The notes: generated by a model not told the origin, from the sequence alone. A stretch of DNA of 64,000 nucleotides from Vicia villosa (GCF_029867415.1 NW_026705906.1:248001-312000); one strand, 5' to 3'; positions 34,106 to 46,590 are shown, counted from the stretch's first letter. Numbers and translations: made by a program.

Positions 34106-36438
34106 ATTAACTGATTAAACAAAACCTAAATTCTAATTATTTAACTAATAGGAATTATTCTTAAACTAAAATCTAAATTGATTAATTAAAATTATTAACG
34201 ATTAAATTACTAATCCTAATTTTCTAGGTGATTAAACTAATTAACCTATGTGTAGCGCTAGCTAAATTAGTTAATAGGTAAATTATTAGTTAAAAGAGAA
34301 ATAAAAAACAAATTAAAAGCAAAGAAAATATGAAAAATGAAAAAAAACTCAAAATTGGCGCCAGTCAGGTTCAAACTCAAGAGGCTATGGGTTGCAAGAG
34401 TGTACTTTGCCATATGGACTGCATGTCGTTTGTTGATTTATCTCCCTCGCTAAACAAAAAAAGCAGTAACGCTGGCAATAAAGTCCATCCAATGGGGTCC
34501 ACCTTCACGCGTGAGCCAATGAGGAAGGAGGAAGGAGCGTTTGAATATTTGACTAGCCAATTGGGATTGGAGAGAGGGAGGAGAAATTTTGACTGGCCAA
34601 TGAGCACCAAACAGCACGCGGTCAAAGGTCTAAGGCCTCATCATCATCTTCAACCTTGGGCCTTCCGGAATTACTTGCAGAATCAGCCACGATTTTTCTA
34701 CGGATTTTGTTAGGGAAATTGTGGCCATGGCTGCAACTTCTGAAACCTGCAAAAAAAACACCATAACCAAAAACGAATGTTACCCAGATCGACTCAAAAA
34801 CTTCCTTGAGTCATGAATCCAGAATCGTTATGGTCTGGCACACCCTTCATCACGTAAAACGAAAGGGCTTCTTCTTTATGCCCTAACAATGATGGATTGA
34901 GCCTCCTGCGTCAAAACTCCAAAACAGACGTTCCAAACACTTCCAAGCACCATCATAAACTCAAACACGTGGTTAGTTTTGATTTAAAAATAATAAAAAA
35001 TGGTATACGAGAATCAAAGAATGCATGAACATGGTGAGATTATTATGCGTGTTTCGCATGTTACCCAACCTATGCAATGATTCAACCTTACCCTTTATCG
35101 ACCCAAAAGTATGTTTGGATGTATGGATGGCCTTGAATCTTGGTGAATTTCGCTCTTATTCGTACCATAGTTTGTGTGAGTTTCTTGAAGAATTGGTTAG
35201 GGTTTTGAGGCTGCTTTTTCGTGTCCCCTCTTGCTGAAAGGTGTAAGAATATAAAGAGGGGAGATTAGGGTTTAAAACTTGGAGAGAAATCCATAATTAG
35301 GTGATTGAAACTTTGATTGAAAATGAAATGTAAACTTTCTATTTTTGATTAAATTTAATTCAATCATGTTTCAATATTTTTTAATCAACCTTGCATGATT
35401 TTTCAGACCATATTTGCTCTATATTTGATGAAGAAATCAATCAATCGCATATCTTTTGTATTTACCATTATTTCTTTTATTAAATTTTGAATTAAAATGA
35501 ATATAATTCAAAATAAAATAAATAATAATGAAAATATGGCGTGGTGGGCTTATAAGTATACCATGGACATGTTTAAAATCAAGAAACTTTGGCCCATTAG
35601 TCAAAAATGCAATTTCCATCACTTAGGGTTTCATGTTTTTCTAAAAAATTAACCAACTTCCACCAATCATATCTCTTTCAATTTTTATCATATAAATGTG
35701 TTCTAGGACTTTTTGGAAAGCCTAAGATATTTTCTACAACCCACTTCGAGACATATTTTGTATTTGATGATTTTATCTTGATGATATTGGTCCTAATAAA
35801 AAACAACTTTTTGTTGACTTTTAGAAGGACCTGTAATGTTTGGGCTCATATCTCTCAAATGATGCATTTCTTGGTCTTGGGCCCAACATTTTTTTTAGAG
35901 AATTGAATTTCCTTTAGAATGAGCTTTTGTTAAGGAATTTTTGATAAAGTTTGTGAGAGTTATAGCTGGTCAATGTTCAGTTGACTTTCTCCCACAAAAC
36001 CCTAATTTAGAAACTATGAGTTTTGATGACTTTGGAGCTTTTCTTGGTGAATCATGATCAACCCTTGATCAAATGATGGATATAACATCAAAATGTTTAT
36101 GTTGACAAAAAATTAGGGTTTTGACTATAAGTTGCCCATAGTTCACTTTTAGGTCAAACTAGTCGACTATTGATCATTTGGGCGGTTGACTGGGCAAACT
36201 TGTACTGTGAGGGAAACTTGACACGGTGATGCTTTGAAGCATATGATTAAGTATGAAGACCACTTGAGTCAATAGAACTTGATTTTTCCTTGAGAGAAGT
36301 CAAAACCGTAGTTGGAGGCTTGTTGCTTAGGAGATAGATACGACTGGCTTGCTTCTTGCACCACTTTGAACAACTGGAACTCTCAATGCTTGAGCCACAT
36401 TATTTTAAAATATGGTGAGAAAATTTTGGGGTATGACA
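34106..36438 (-). repeat. LTR E2: Ogre-like 3' LTR, minus strand, truncated
   Basis: On the minus strand it starts TGTCATACCCCAAAATTTTC at 36438. It follows E1 in order, sharing for example GCAACAAGCCTCCAA, CATTTGATCAAGGGTTGATCAT and TTAGGGTTTTGT-GGAGAAAGTCAACTGAAC. AGGGGCAAC next to its start, on the right, is a polypurine tract, so this is a 3' LTR with its interior to the right. Its far end is lost at about 34105. With E1 it forms a long imperfect inverted repeat. Another tRNA-like module lies at about 34338-34412 (minus). Confidence 0.7.
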
Positions 36439-37681
36439 GTTGCCCCTGTTCAATCTTCTTAATCTTGAAGAGGTAGAGTGGCATACTTGCTACACGTGAT
36501 TTGAAGGTAGAAGCGGATTGAACAGTAGAGTACCAAAAAATTTGCACTTGTTGATGCATGGAGTGGTGTTATTGGAGATGGGCTTGCATATGCCATCTAG
36601 ATGTTGACGGAATTTTGTCGAATATGGGATTAAGAATGCCATCTAACAGTGATGCTTGTCATACGTCTAGGGGGTCATACTTCCCAGGGTGTGTAAGTGA
36701 TAGAATTTCCGGTCGTACGGGGTTCAAACTTTCGGAACGTATACCCGATGTAGAAGTTCAGAATATTCTGGGTGTAAGCTTCCAGACCGTGTCTGGTGTA
36801 TATTTTCAGAACATCCAGGGTTCAAGATTCCAGAACGTGTCTAGCGTAGATTTTCAAAATATCCGGGGTTCAGGCTTCCGGAACATGTCTGGCAAAGATT
36901 GTTAGAATATCCAGGGGTCATGCTTCCAGAATGTACATCTGATAGGGTATTTCAGAATATTTGGGGGGTCAAGCTTCCAGAATGTACATCTGATAGAAAA
37001 TGCGGAATATCTGGGGGTGAAGCTTCCAGAATGTATATCCGTTAGAGTATTTCAGAATATCTGGGGGTCAAGCTTCCAGAATGTATATCTAATAGGGAGT
37101 GCGGAAAATCTATGGGTCATGCTTCTATAATGTATATCCGTTAGAGTATTTCAGAATATCTGGGGGTCAAGCTTATAGAATGTGCATCTGATAGAGGGTG
37201 CAGAATATCTGGGGGTCATGTTTCCAGAATGTATATCCGTTAGAGTATTTCAGAATATCTAGGGTCAAGCTTCCAGATTGTGCATCTGATGGAGGATTTC
37301 AGAATATATAGGGTTCATGCTTCCGGGATGTATATTTGATGTAGGTGTCTTCTGAATGTCTAGAGGGATATGCTTTCCTGAATGTGTATCTGATGTATGT
37401 GTCTTCAGAATGTTTGGAGGGATATGCTTTCTAGAATGTATATTTGATATATATTGTTTTGTTGATGATATTTGTTTGACCGGTTGGTCGACCTGAAATG
37501 CAAAGTCAGATTTATGCACTTTCATGATGCATGTAATGCATTATGTGATGAAGTTCCCGAAATTGTTGATGTTTTTATTGGTTGATTGGCATTTATGTTT
37601 GGCTAAAATATAATAGCAGCAAAATGTAATACAATGTATAAGTCTTGCAAATATAAAAGAACAAAATAGGTACAAGCAAGA
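36439..37681 (-). other. 3' UTR-like interior of E2 with tandem repeat
   Basis: From about 36690 to 37450 there are roughly a dozen diverged units of 55-60 bp built from CAGAATATCTGGGGGTCA and GCTTCCAGAATGTATATC. The array lies directly next to the polypurine tract of a minus-strand element, the same position as the array in element A. Open frames over it (a plus-strand frame with FQNI repeats, a minus-strand frame with IHSGKHIP repeats) follow the unit length and are not supported as genes. Confidence 0.6.
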
Positions 37682-38758
37682 TGTTGTATGGAATGTCATG
37701 ACATCAACTCTTGACATCGCGCCTGCAGAACTGGAATGAAGATTCAGTTTGATTCTCTATAGATACATAATATTCTATGAATATTATGTAATCATATGTG
37801 GCGAAGATTTAAAGGTCAATAGAATCAAGTCAGAATATTGAAAAATCAAATCAGGATATTGAAGATTCAGCAGTTTCTAATTTAGGAGATAAATTAGGAA
37901 ACTTGTGATTGAAGACCTTTCTTTTAGAAGAAGATATCTGAAGATTTGTAACAACCAGGATTGTTGCAATTTGTAAGCCCAAGTCCAATTGAGAATAGGT
38001 TATAAATAGAAACCTTTGTAACATAGTTTGATGCAGAAAAAAAGCAAACCGTGTATTGAAAAGATGTAGTCATTAGGATTTGTATAGGTAGACCACCCAG
38101 ACTGTGGGATGGCTGCCATGTCCTTCTTGAAACTTGTAGGTAAGAGAAGTTATTGTTCACACTCGAAACCTGTAGGTAAGAGTTGAGTATTTTGTTCTTG
38201 ATTGAATCTGTGAAGCAAGATCAAGTTAGTGTTCATTGTTAATTGTTTAAATAGCTGTTGCAGGGTTGTAACAATTAGGTATCACTAGGGAGTGAGCAGA
38301 GGTTCTCTTGTCTTAGATGGAGTTCTAAGATAAACTTTGCATTGGGTAGGGACTGGGTAAACCAACGGTTATTTATCTATAAACTAGAGGTTGTTTACAT
38401 AAAATAGTACTACTGATAGTGAGATCTTCTTACTGGCTTGGTAGCCCCCAGAGTACGTATTTAAATCGAACTGGGATAACAATTCACTTTGTTATTTATC
38501 TTCTACATTGTATTGTCTGTTCAGTCTTGGATGTTGTAACATCGCGTATAACATCAGATTCAGGTTAATAGCTGTTCCTTTTATAGAACCAATAAAGATT
38601 ACAGTCTGGTTATGTTGACTGAACATACATGATCCCAGTACTCACGGACTCCTTCTTAGGGGTAATTAAAAATTGTGGATCTTTATGTTCTGTCTTGGCT
38701 AATTTAATAACAGATCAGATGTCTTGACATCGTGATTGATATTCTGAGTCTGTCATAC
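37682..38758 (+). repeat. Probable Ty1-type LTR fragment or solo LTR
   Basis: A sharp change in sequence character occurs here within the E2 interior. A TATA box (TATAAATA at 38001-38008), repeated CTTGTAGGTAAGAG/CCTGTAGGTAAGAG blocks and the ends ATGTCATGACATC (about 37695) and ATGTCTTGACATC (about 38718) suggest a Ty1-type LTR. I could not fix the ends or a target duplication. Confidence 0.35.
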
Positions 38759-39497
38759 CAGAATTTCAGAAATAAATGAGAATCTTTGCATGTTATGTTT
38801 GCGTTCACCATGATATAGTATATGTTGTATGGAGGTATGCATGTAGATGCATGATGTATGGATATATGTATGTAGATGCTTGTTGATAGCCCTGTATAAT
38901 AGCTTTTTGCAGGGAAAATAAATCCCTATTTGTTGACAATCATGGCTGTACTGAGGATCCCTAACTTTTGTTCGAGGATATCCAGCTGGGTATTTTTAAT
39001 TTCCACTTGGGGATGAGGGCAATTTGAATGAATGATCTTGATATACCCTGATCGGGGATGAGAGAGATGGATAAACCTTCGATGTACTATCTGACCAAGC
39101 TCGGCTGTGAGTGCCAACTTTTACTTGAGATAATGGGTATGAATAAACCCTGTTAGAGAAGAGATTGTTCGAAGATGACTTCCGTGGAGATGACTCGAGC
39201 ATTATCCCAGCTGTTATAGTAACTGCTATTCTGTATTCACGAACTTTTTGGTAGACATGTATTTAAACGTATGTGCTCGTTCGAAATAACTAACATACGT
39301 TGATGCAAACACAATAGTAGAAGTACACATAAACTTGCATTGGTTGGAGCACCAACAAGTGTGGGCCATAATATCAATCGGGCCTTGGTTTTCTAAGAGG
39401 GTGTCACTGCGTAGCTTTACCCCGACCAGTAGGGGCTTTGGAGATATTCGCCTCGTGAGAACCTTCTGAGATATATATTATGGGGTTGAATTGCCAC
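38759..39497 (-). other. Remaining interior of E2, no gene seen
   Basis: This is non-coding, with repeated ATGTATGTAGATGC words near 38830-38880. It ends at the start of LTR X. A sequence GGGGTTGAATTGCCA before 39498 might be a primer-site relic, but it does not match the Arg-type site of element A. Confidence 0.35.
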
Positions 39498-41044
39498 TGT
39501 CGCACGCTCGCGAAAAAAGAACAGAGTCGCCACTAATATATTTATCCCATAAGGGAAAGGAATATAAAAAAACCTAACAAGTGGTAAGAACAAGGTCTTG
39601 CGACCAGAGAATCTAAGTACAGGAGTCGGTTACGCAAGGGGAAGGTATTAGCACCCCTCGCGCCCATCGTACTCGATGGTATCCACCTATGTTTGTTTCT
39701 ATCTAAAGGGTGTGTACTATGTTTATGTCTACATGCGAATGAATGCAAAATGTAGGGAAAAGAAAGAATTGTACTCGCACGGGCCCTACCCCGCTGCCTA
39801 CGTATCCTTTTCAGGAATTAGAGTTGTCGTAGCTCGACTCACAATTTTCTGTTTGTTTTATGTTTTTTAGTTGGGCGGAGTTAACGTTCGCGCTCTTGCA
39901 TAAGGGATCGACCTACGATGGAATCGAGCGGAAATAACAGTGCCCTTAAGAAAGAGAGGAGAGAGTGAGAAAGGATTTGTCGAGCATCTCGAGTTACTCC
40001 CTTAAACAGGCGAGGTTCGATTGACTCTTTGTTTGTGTTTTTTATGGGTAGGAACTTTCACTCAAGTGATCCCCTTAAACAAGAGGGACGGGAGTTTCCG
40101 TTCCTTTTCATTATTTTATGACCTTTATTAATGTTTTTTTTAGTGTTTTCTTGGTATCTTTTAGAGAGAATTAGTTTGGATATTCGTTAGGTGTTTTAGA
40201 AGTTGAACGAAAAAGAATGAATAAAAGGGAACTAAACCTAATACCCTAATCTAAGTTGTTATTTATGTACAAGGAGAATCTAAACCTAATGTTAACATGG
40301 TGACTAAATTCTAAAAGGAGCATTAAAATGGTATTAACAAGGTGGGCCAAAAATGTGACCCAAAAGCTAAGCGACAAAATCACACAACAATTATACGAAA
40401 ATAACATGGGAATGGTATGAAAGAAATAAAAGAAGCAATTCAAAAATTAATACTAAAATTAGTCTAAAAAACACTACTATTTTTGTGTATTTTAATGTCA
40501 ACAATTACTTAGAAATCTAACCAATTTTAATGGTGATTATTATGTTTTTATCTATAAAAATATTAGAACAAAACTATGTCAAATAAACTAAATTCTAATG
40601 AGAAAATAGTGATAGGGGGTTTAAAGGTGTGAAATTGTTAAAAAGCGTGTATTATGTGAAAGCGGTGAAACGGCTAAGTCTTAAAAGTCACTAAGAAATT
40701 AGTCTTAAACTACATACCCAATGTTAGTGTGGTATAATATTTACAACAAAACTACAAGTTAATAACTCTAATGTCAATAGATAACTATAGGAAACAATGT
40801 CAAAGTTAGAAACTAGTAACTTTGAGGAAAGCACAAGATAGTGCTAATGGAAAGAAAGTGACATATTATTCAAATGGAATGTTTGAGCACAAATTCAATT
40901 ATAATGCAACAAACTATATATAAAAGGAGTATTATAAACAATTAGAACCCGTACAAACTATGCATTACACTAAAATACACTAAAATGTTCCAAGTTAACA
41001 CTTAGTAAAAACTACGTAACAAACTCACTTTATGAGTTAAAAGC
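39498..41044 (-). repeat. LTR X, U5-side part (minus strand)
   Basis: On the plus strand it starts TGTCGCACGC and shows the same landmarks as the end of LTR A: CAGAGTCGCCAC, GGAGTCGGTTACGCAAGGGG and AAGGTATTAGCACCCC. The stem-loops are at 39664-39679 and 39805-39816. It is interrupted at 41044 by element D and continues at 52679. No gene. Confidence 0.75.
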
Positions 41045-42950
41045 TATATCACCCCATAAAATTTTTTATTTAATTTAATTAATTTTTGGATTAAATATTA
41101 GAAATATTTGAGTTAACTGAGAAAAATGGGAATAATGAGACTAATGGGCCAGTGTCGCTTTTAGTAAAGAGGGGGGGGGTGTATTGGTAGGCCCTATTAC
41201 TAATTAAAATAGTTTTATTTTATTTTCCACAAAATAGAGGAATTGGGGGAAAGAGGAATAGAACTAAGGAGAAGAGAAGAGTCTGAACGTGAAAAGAGAA
41301 GAGGAGCGGAGAAGTGCGACACGAGGAAGAGCGAAGAATCAACCTTCAGGTAAGGGGGGACTCTTCCGTTTATCTTCTATTATGGGATTATAGGTAGTAT
41401 GATAGAATTTGATCGTGTTATTCGTATCAATTGGGTTGTGCTTAGGTTATAGAAGTGTTAGGTTTTGGGAGGATTGATGCATAATGATTGTATTGACCAT
41501 GTATGGTGTTAATTGGATGGTTGAATGTATTATAAATGTGTTATAATATGTGTTTGTTTCACTGTATGCAAATCTGGTTGGAATGGGATTGGTTTGGTAA
41601 TGAATTGGTGAAGGAAGAGCAAAATCGCAGGCTGTTTTCTGCGATTCGGAGTTTTGGAAATCGCCAGTTCGCGCCGCGTCCAGGAGTTGGCGCCGCGAAC
41701 TGCTTGGCAGAAAGCCAGGAAGTTGTGTTGTGTTCAGTACGCGCCGCGAACCTTTGGTTGCGCCGCGAAGGCGTAGTTCCCATTCGTTCCGCGCCGCGAA
41801 CCCTTGTTTGCGCCGCGAAGGCGTAGTTCCTATTCGTTCCGCGCCGCGAACTGTGTGAGGCGCCGCGTGCTGTTGGCGATAGGCCGTTTTGAAAAGTTTA
41901 AAAATGTGTAACTTTTAAACCGTAAACCGGATTTTGGTGCCGTTTCGAGTACAGTGAAGCTAATCAAATAATTTATATACTCAAATGGTGTTTTGAGTTG
42001 TGGTTTGAATTATTTTTAAAACACCGATCTTATTTGGTTGTGGTGGGATATGATTATAGGTACACTAATGAATGTCTTACCTGTATGATGTTGTGGTTAT
42101 GACTGGTGTTTATTATACATGTATTGTTGGTATGAAATATGTGTTTTATTGATGATTATGACATTGATCGATTTATGTGGGGATGAGCATGTTATGGTTG
42201 ATGCATGCATTCATAATCATTAAGTGGTTGGTCCTTGACGATGGTGGATCAGTGGTAGCTAATTCCCATTGTGTGGAATTAGTGAGTGGGTGTTACCGTA
42301 TCCTTGACGATGGTGGGTCGGTGAGTTGGGTTATCCCAGATTTTGGTACCACATGCATGTAGTTGCATTGCATTAGGCTGCTTTGCTATTATAACATGAA
42401 TGGAAGATTGTCCAATGTTATAATATGTGTTAATTTGGTTGTTTGCTTACTGATTGTATGGTTTGAATCTGATCATAACTGTGATTGGGTGAATGGCATG
42501 TGAAATGATATTTTATTATCTATATCTTATAACATTAGTTAAATGTGAATGAGACTCACCCTTACTGTTGTTATTTTTCAGATTGAGGAGTAGCTCTCGT
42601 ACTTGGTGAGGATTAGCTCGTCAAGTAGTTCGTTAGAGTCAGTTGGGTCTGTGTCATGCTCTGGTCGTGTAACACTGGGGGCGTCGTTTAGAGTTACTTG
42701 TTAAACTCTTTCTATTTTGGGTGGATTTCCTATGTTGGTGTTTTATGTCTGTGATTTGGCTGTTTGTTATTCAGATGTTAAAGATAATTCTGCTGTGTTA
42801 AACATGATGATCTGAATAAATTTGGTTGACGTTCTCTTTTATGGCATGACATGAGTATTATTGTTTAATTATTTGGAAGTTGTAATGCCCTTTTCATGTT
42901 TACTCTGATTATTGTTTATTATTTATACGGGGTATTAGAAGGGTGTTACA
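41045..42950 (+). repeat. Element D 5' LTR
   Basis: The LTR is 1906 bp and ends AGAAGGGTGTTACA. Contents in order: a GA-rich leader near 41240-41340, donor-like TTCAG/GTAAGGG at 41349, the palindrome array, the AACTTTTAAACCGTAAACCGG block, a repeated CCTTGACGATGGTGG unit near 42235-42315, TGGTACCACATGCAT at about 42343, and acceptor-like TTATTTTTCAG at 42581. Confidence 0.9.
41667..41873 (+). repeat. Paired palindrome array, D 5' LTR
   Basis: Eight GCGCCGCG cores are arranged as four pairs. Core starts within a pair are 19 bp apart, and many cores extend to GTTCGCGCCGCGAAC or its variants. The core is shared with element B but not with C. Confidence 0.8.
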
Positions 42951-42954
42951 ATAG

Positions 42955-42966
42955 TGGTATCAGAGC
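42955..42966 (+). other. Primer binding site of element D (initiator-Met type)
   Basis: TGGTATCAGAGC starts four bases after the LTR end, an exact match to the usual plant site. A leader stem AGTGT/ACACT follows at 43022-43038. Confidence 0.9.
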
Positions 42967-43086
42967 ATAGTCGGTCGTTTGAGTCAGAGTCTTAGTGTCG
43001 GTTGACCCCTCGTATGCGATTAGTGTAAGATTGACACTGTCGATACTTCTTGTTCTAATAAATATTGTTTGATATTTAGCAGAACA

Positions 43087-46000
43087 ATGGCCGGAAGAGG
43101 AGGAAGAAACGACGACGCGATTGCGGAGGCTCTCGGTATGATTGCTGGTGTGTTAGGAGGGAATGCCAATGGAGCTGGTATTGGTGCTGACAGGCAGCTG
43201 AACAGTTTTCAGAGGAACAACCCTCCGTTGTTCAAAGGCACTCACGATCCCGAAGGCGCCCATAAGTGGCTAAAGGAAATTGAAAGGATCTTCCGGGTGA
43301 TTGATTGTGACGAAAATCTGAAGGTGAGATATGGGACTCACATGCTGTCTGAAGAAGCTGATGATTGGTGGATGGCTGGTAGGGACGAACTGCAAGCTGC
43401 AGGTGTTGCAATCACTTGGGCTGTGTTCAAGAGAGAATTCTTGCGGAGTTACTTTCCTGAGGATGTTAGAGGCAGGAAAGAGATTGAATTTTTGGAGCTG
43501 ACACAAGGTAACATGACCGTGCCGGAGTATGCGTCCAAGTTTGTTGAGCTGGCAAAGTATTATGTCCACTACAATAATGATGAGGCTAGTGAATTCTCGA
43601 AGTGTGTTAAGTTCGAAAATGGTCTCCGTGATGAGATTAAACAGGGTATCAGATACCAGAGGATTCGCAGGTTTGTCGATTTGGTTGACTGCAGCCGAAT
43701 CTTTGAAGAGGACAATATTAAACAGAAGTCGTCACACTCTCGCGAGTTAGTCGACAGGAAAGGGAAAAAGCATATGGATCGTGGTAAGCCATATGGTAAG
43801 GGTAACCAGAAAGCTGGAGGCTGGAAGAAGCCTAGTGGGGGAGACTCTAGTGCCCCTATTAAGTGCTTCAAGTGTGGAGAACCTGGACATCGCATTCACG
43901 AGTGCAAAAGTGAGGAAAAGAAGTGCTATAGATGTGGAAAGGCAGGTCACATTGATATTGAGTGCAAAGGGAACACTGTAACTTGTTTCAACTGCGGGGA
44001 AGAAGGTCATATTAGTCCTAAGTGTCCTAAGCCGAGGAAGAATCAAGCTGGTGGTAAGGTGTTCGCCTTATCTGGTTCAGAGACTACTCCAGAGGATTGG
44101 TTGATTAAAGGTACGTGTTTTATCCATGGCACTCCTTTAATTGCAATAATAGATACTGGAGCAACTCACTCGTTTATTTCATTGGATTGTGCTAAACGCC
44201 TGAATTTGGAAATATCTGATATTAATGGAAGTATGATCATTGACACTCCTGCGTCGGGTTCAGTGACTACTTCGCTTGCTTGTTTGAACTGTCCAATTGA
44301 TATTTTTGGTAGAGAATTCGGAATGGACTTAGTGTGCCTTCCGTTGGAACAACTGGACGTTATCCTGGGCATGAATTGGTTGCAATTTAACCGGGTTCAT
44401 ATCAACTGTTTCACGAAAACGGTTATTTTTCCTGAAGATGTCATTGTTGCGGACTTAGAGATGACGGCTAGACAAGTGGATAAAGCAATGAAGGACGGGG
44501 CTGCCGTGTTTATGTTGATTGCGTCCATGGAAGTGAAAAAGAAAGCGGTGAGTAGTGACTTACCGGTAGTATGTGAATTTCCGGAAGTTTTCCCAGAAGA
44601 TGTAAGAGAATTACCGCCAGAGAGGGAGGTGGATTTTGCTATTGAATTAATTCCTGGAACTAGTCCTGTGTCGATGGCACCTTATCGTATGTCGGCATCG
44701 GAATTGACCGAGTTGAAGAGTCAATTGGAAGAGTTACTTGAGAAGAAATTTATTCGTCCTAGTGTCTTACCGTGGGGTGCACCGGTGTTACTAGTGAAGA
44801 AGAAAGAAGGTTCAATGAGGTTGTGTGTGGATTACAGACAACTGAACAAAGTTACTATCAAGAATCGGCATCCCTTGCCGAGGATTGATGATTTGATGGA
44901 TCAACTGGTTGGAGCGTGTGTGTTCAGCAAAATTGACTTGAGGTCGGGATATCATTAGATTCGGGTGAAGACGGACGATATTCAGAAAACGGCATTTAGA
45001 ACGAGGTATGGTCATTACGAATATACAGTGATGCCATTTGGAGTAACCAATGCGCCGGGGGTTTTCATGGAGTATATGAATAGGATCTTCCATCCTTATC
45101 TGGATCAGTTCGTAGTAGTATTTATTGATGATATTTTAATATATTCTAAGAATGAAGAAGAGCATGCGGATCATCTTAGAGTGGTATTGGAACTATTGAA
45201 GGAAAAGAAACTTTATGAAAAACTGTCAAAGTGTGAGTTCTGGTTAAATGAAGTGAGCTTTCTTGGGCATGTAATTTCCAAGGATGGTATTGCCGTTGAC
45301 CCAACGAAAGTAGAAGCAGTGTCTCAGTGGGAAGCTCCGAAGTCAGTTTCCGAAATCCGTAGTTTCCTTGGTCTTGCGGGTTACTATAGAAAATTCATTG
45401 AAGGTTTTTCAAAGTTAGCGTTGCCGTTAACTAAGTTGACTAGGAAGGGTCAAGCTTTCGTCTGGGATTCGAAATGTGAAGAAGGATTCCAAGAGTTGAA
45501 GAAGAGGTTGACTAGTGCGCCGATCTTGATTTTGCCGAATCCGGCGAAATCTTTTGTTGTATATTGTGATGCTTCATTGTCGGGATTAGGAGGTGTACTA
45601 ATGCAGAATCAACAGGTAGTCGCTTATGCGTCGAGACAACTCAAAGTGCATGAGAGAAACTATCCGACTCATGACTTAGAGTTGGCAGCAGTGGTATTTG
45701 TGTTGAAATTGTGGAGGCATTACCTATATGGTTCAAGGTTTGAAGTATTTAGTGATCATAAGAGTTTGAAGTATCTCTTTGACCAAAAAGAGCTGAATAT
45801 GAGACAAAGAAGGTGGTTAGAATTTCTCAAGGATTATGATTTTGAACTGAATTATCATCCGGGTAAAGCAAATGTTGTTGCCGATGCATTGAGTAGGAAG
45901 TCCCTGCATATGTCTATGCTTATGGTGAGAGAATTGGATTTAATTGAGCAATTCCGAGATTTGAGTTTAGTATGTGAAGACACTCCTACCAGTGTTAAAT

Positions 46001-46371
46001 TGGGTATGCTGAAGCTGACTAGTGGTATTCTTGAGGAAATCCGAGAGGGTCAGAAGACTGATGTAGAGTTGGTTGATAAGTTGACTCTGATTAACCAAGA
46101 TAAAGGAGGTGAATTCAGAATCGACGAGAATGGTATAATGAGGTTTGGTAATCGTGTTTGTGTTCCTGACATTGCCGAATTGAGGAAGAGTATTCTTGAA
46201 GAAGGACATCGTAGCGGATTGAGTATTCATCCTGGTGCTACCAAGATGTATCATGACCTAAAGAAGCTGTTTTGGTGGCCTGGAATGAAAAAGGAAATAG
46301 CTGAATTTGTATATGCTTGTTTGACTTGCCAGAAGTCGAAGATTGAGCATCAGAAACCGTATGGAGCTATG
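43087..46371 (+). pseudogene. gag-pol: Gag-protease-RT-RNase H-integrase N-terminus of element D
   Basis: The ATG at 43087 starts a polyprotein frame. The capsid region covers about residues 35-210 ([31 protein letters not shown]). Three CCHC knuckles follow at about 258-325 ([42 protein letters not shown]). The protease has DTGA at about residue 357. RT begins near residue 540 with [16 protein letters not shown] at 44956-44958 replaces an expected Gln codon after RSGYH; CAG to TAG is one transition. The frame then continues with MPFGVTNAP, the catalytic FIDDILIYS (45121-45147), RNase H (CDAS, LEL, SDHKSL, DALSR) and the HHCC zinc domain of integrase. It is broken at 46371 by LTR E3. Apart from the stop all catalytic motifs look intact. 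Confidence 0.9.
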
Positions 46372-46574
46372 TGTAGCGGGGAAAATCTGACATCGAAGCC
46401 ATGGGATTGACTCGAATCAATATTCCGTTTTGAAATCGCCACCGCGCTTTATTTTTTTCAAAGGAAAAGGGAAAAGAACGTAAAACCCAAAGTTTTGTTT
46501 TTTTAAAAACAAGAAAGAGAACTCAGGTTCGGGTGTTGATTATATGAGGGGAAGGTTTAAAGCACCCCTCATAT

Positions 46575-46590
46575 CCGTGGTACTCCACGG
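46575..46590 (-). other. Conserved stem-loop, U5 end of E3
   Basis: The plus strand reads CCGTGG-TACT-CCACGG. Position and loop match 7707-7722 and 39664-39679, but three stem base pairs differ on both sides. Confidence 0.6.

Noticed and set aside
30818..36438. Inverted ends suggesting a large DNA transposon or foldback element
   Set aside because: Both ends are LTR starts (TGTCATACCCC) and E2 has a polypurine tract beside it; no matching target duplication was found (CATGG left, GTTGC right).
36558..36905. Plus-strand frame with FQNI/SGFQN peptide repeats
   Set aside because: The peptide period follows the 55-60 bp DNA repeat of a 3' UTR whose element reads on the other strand.
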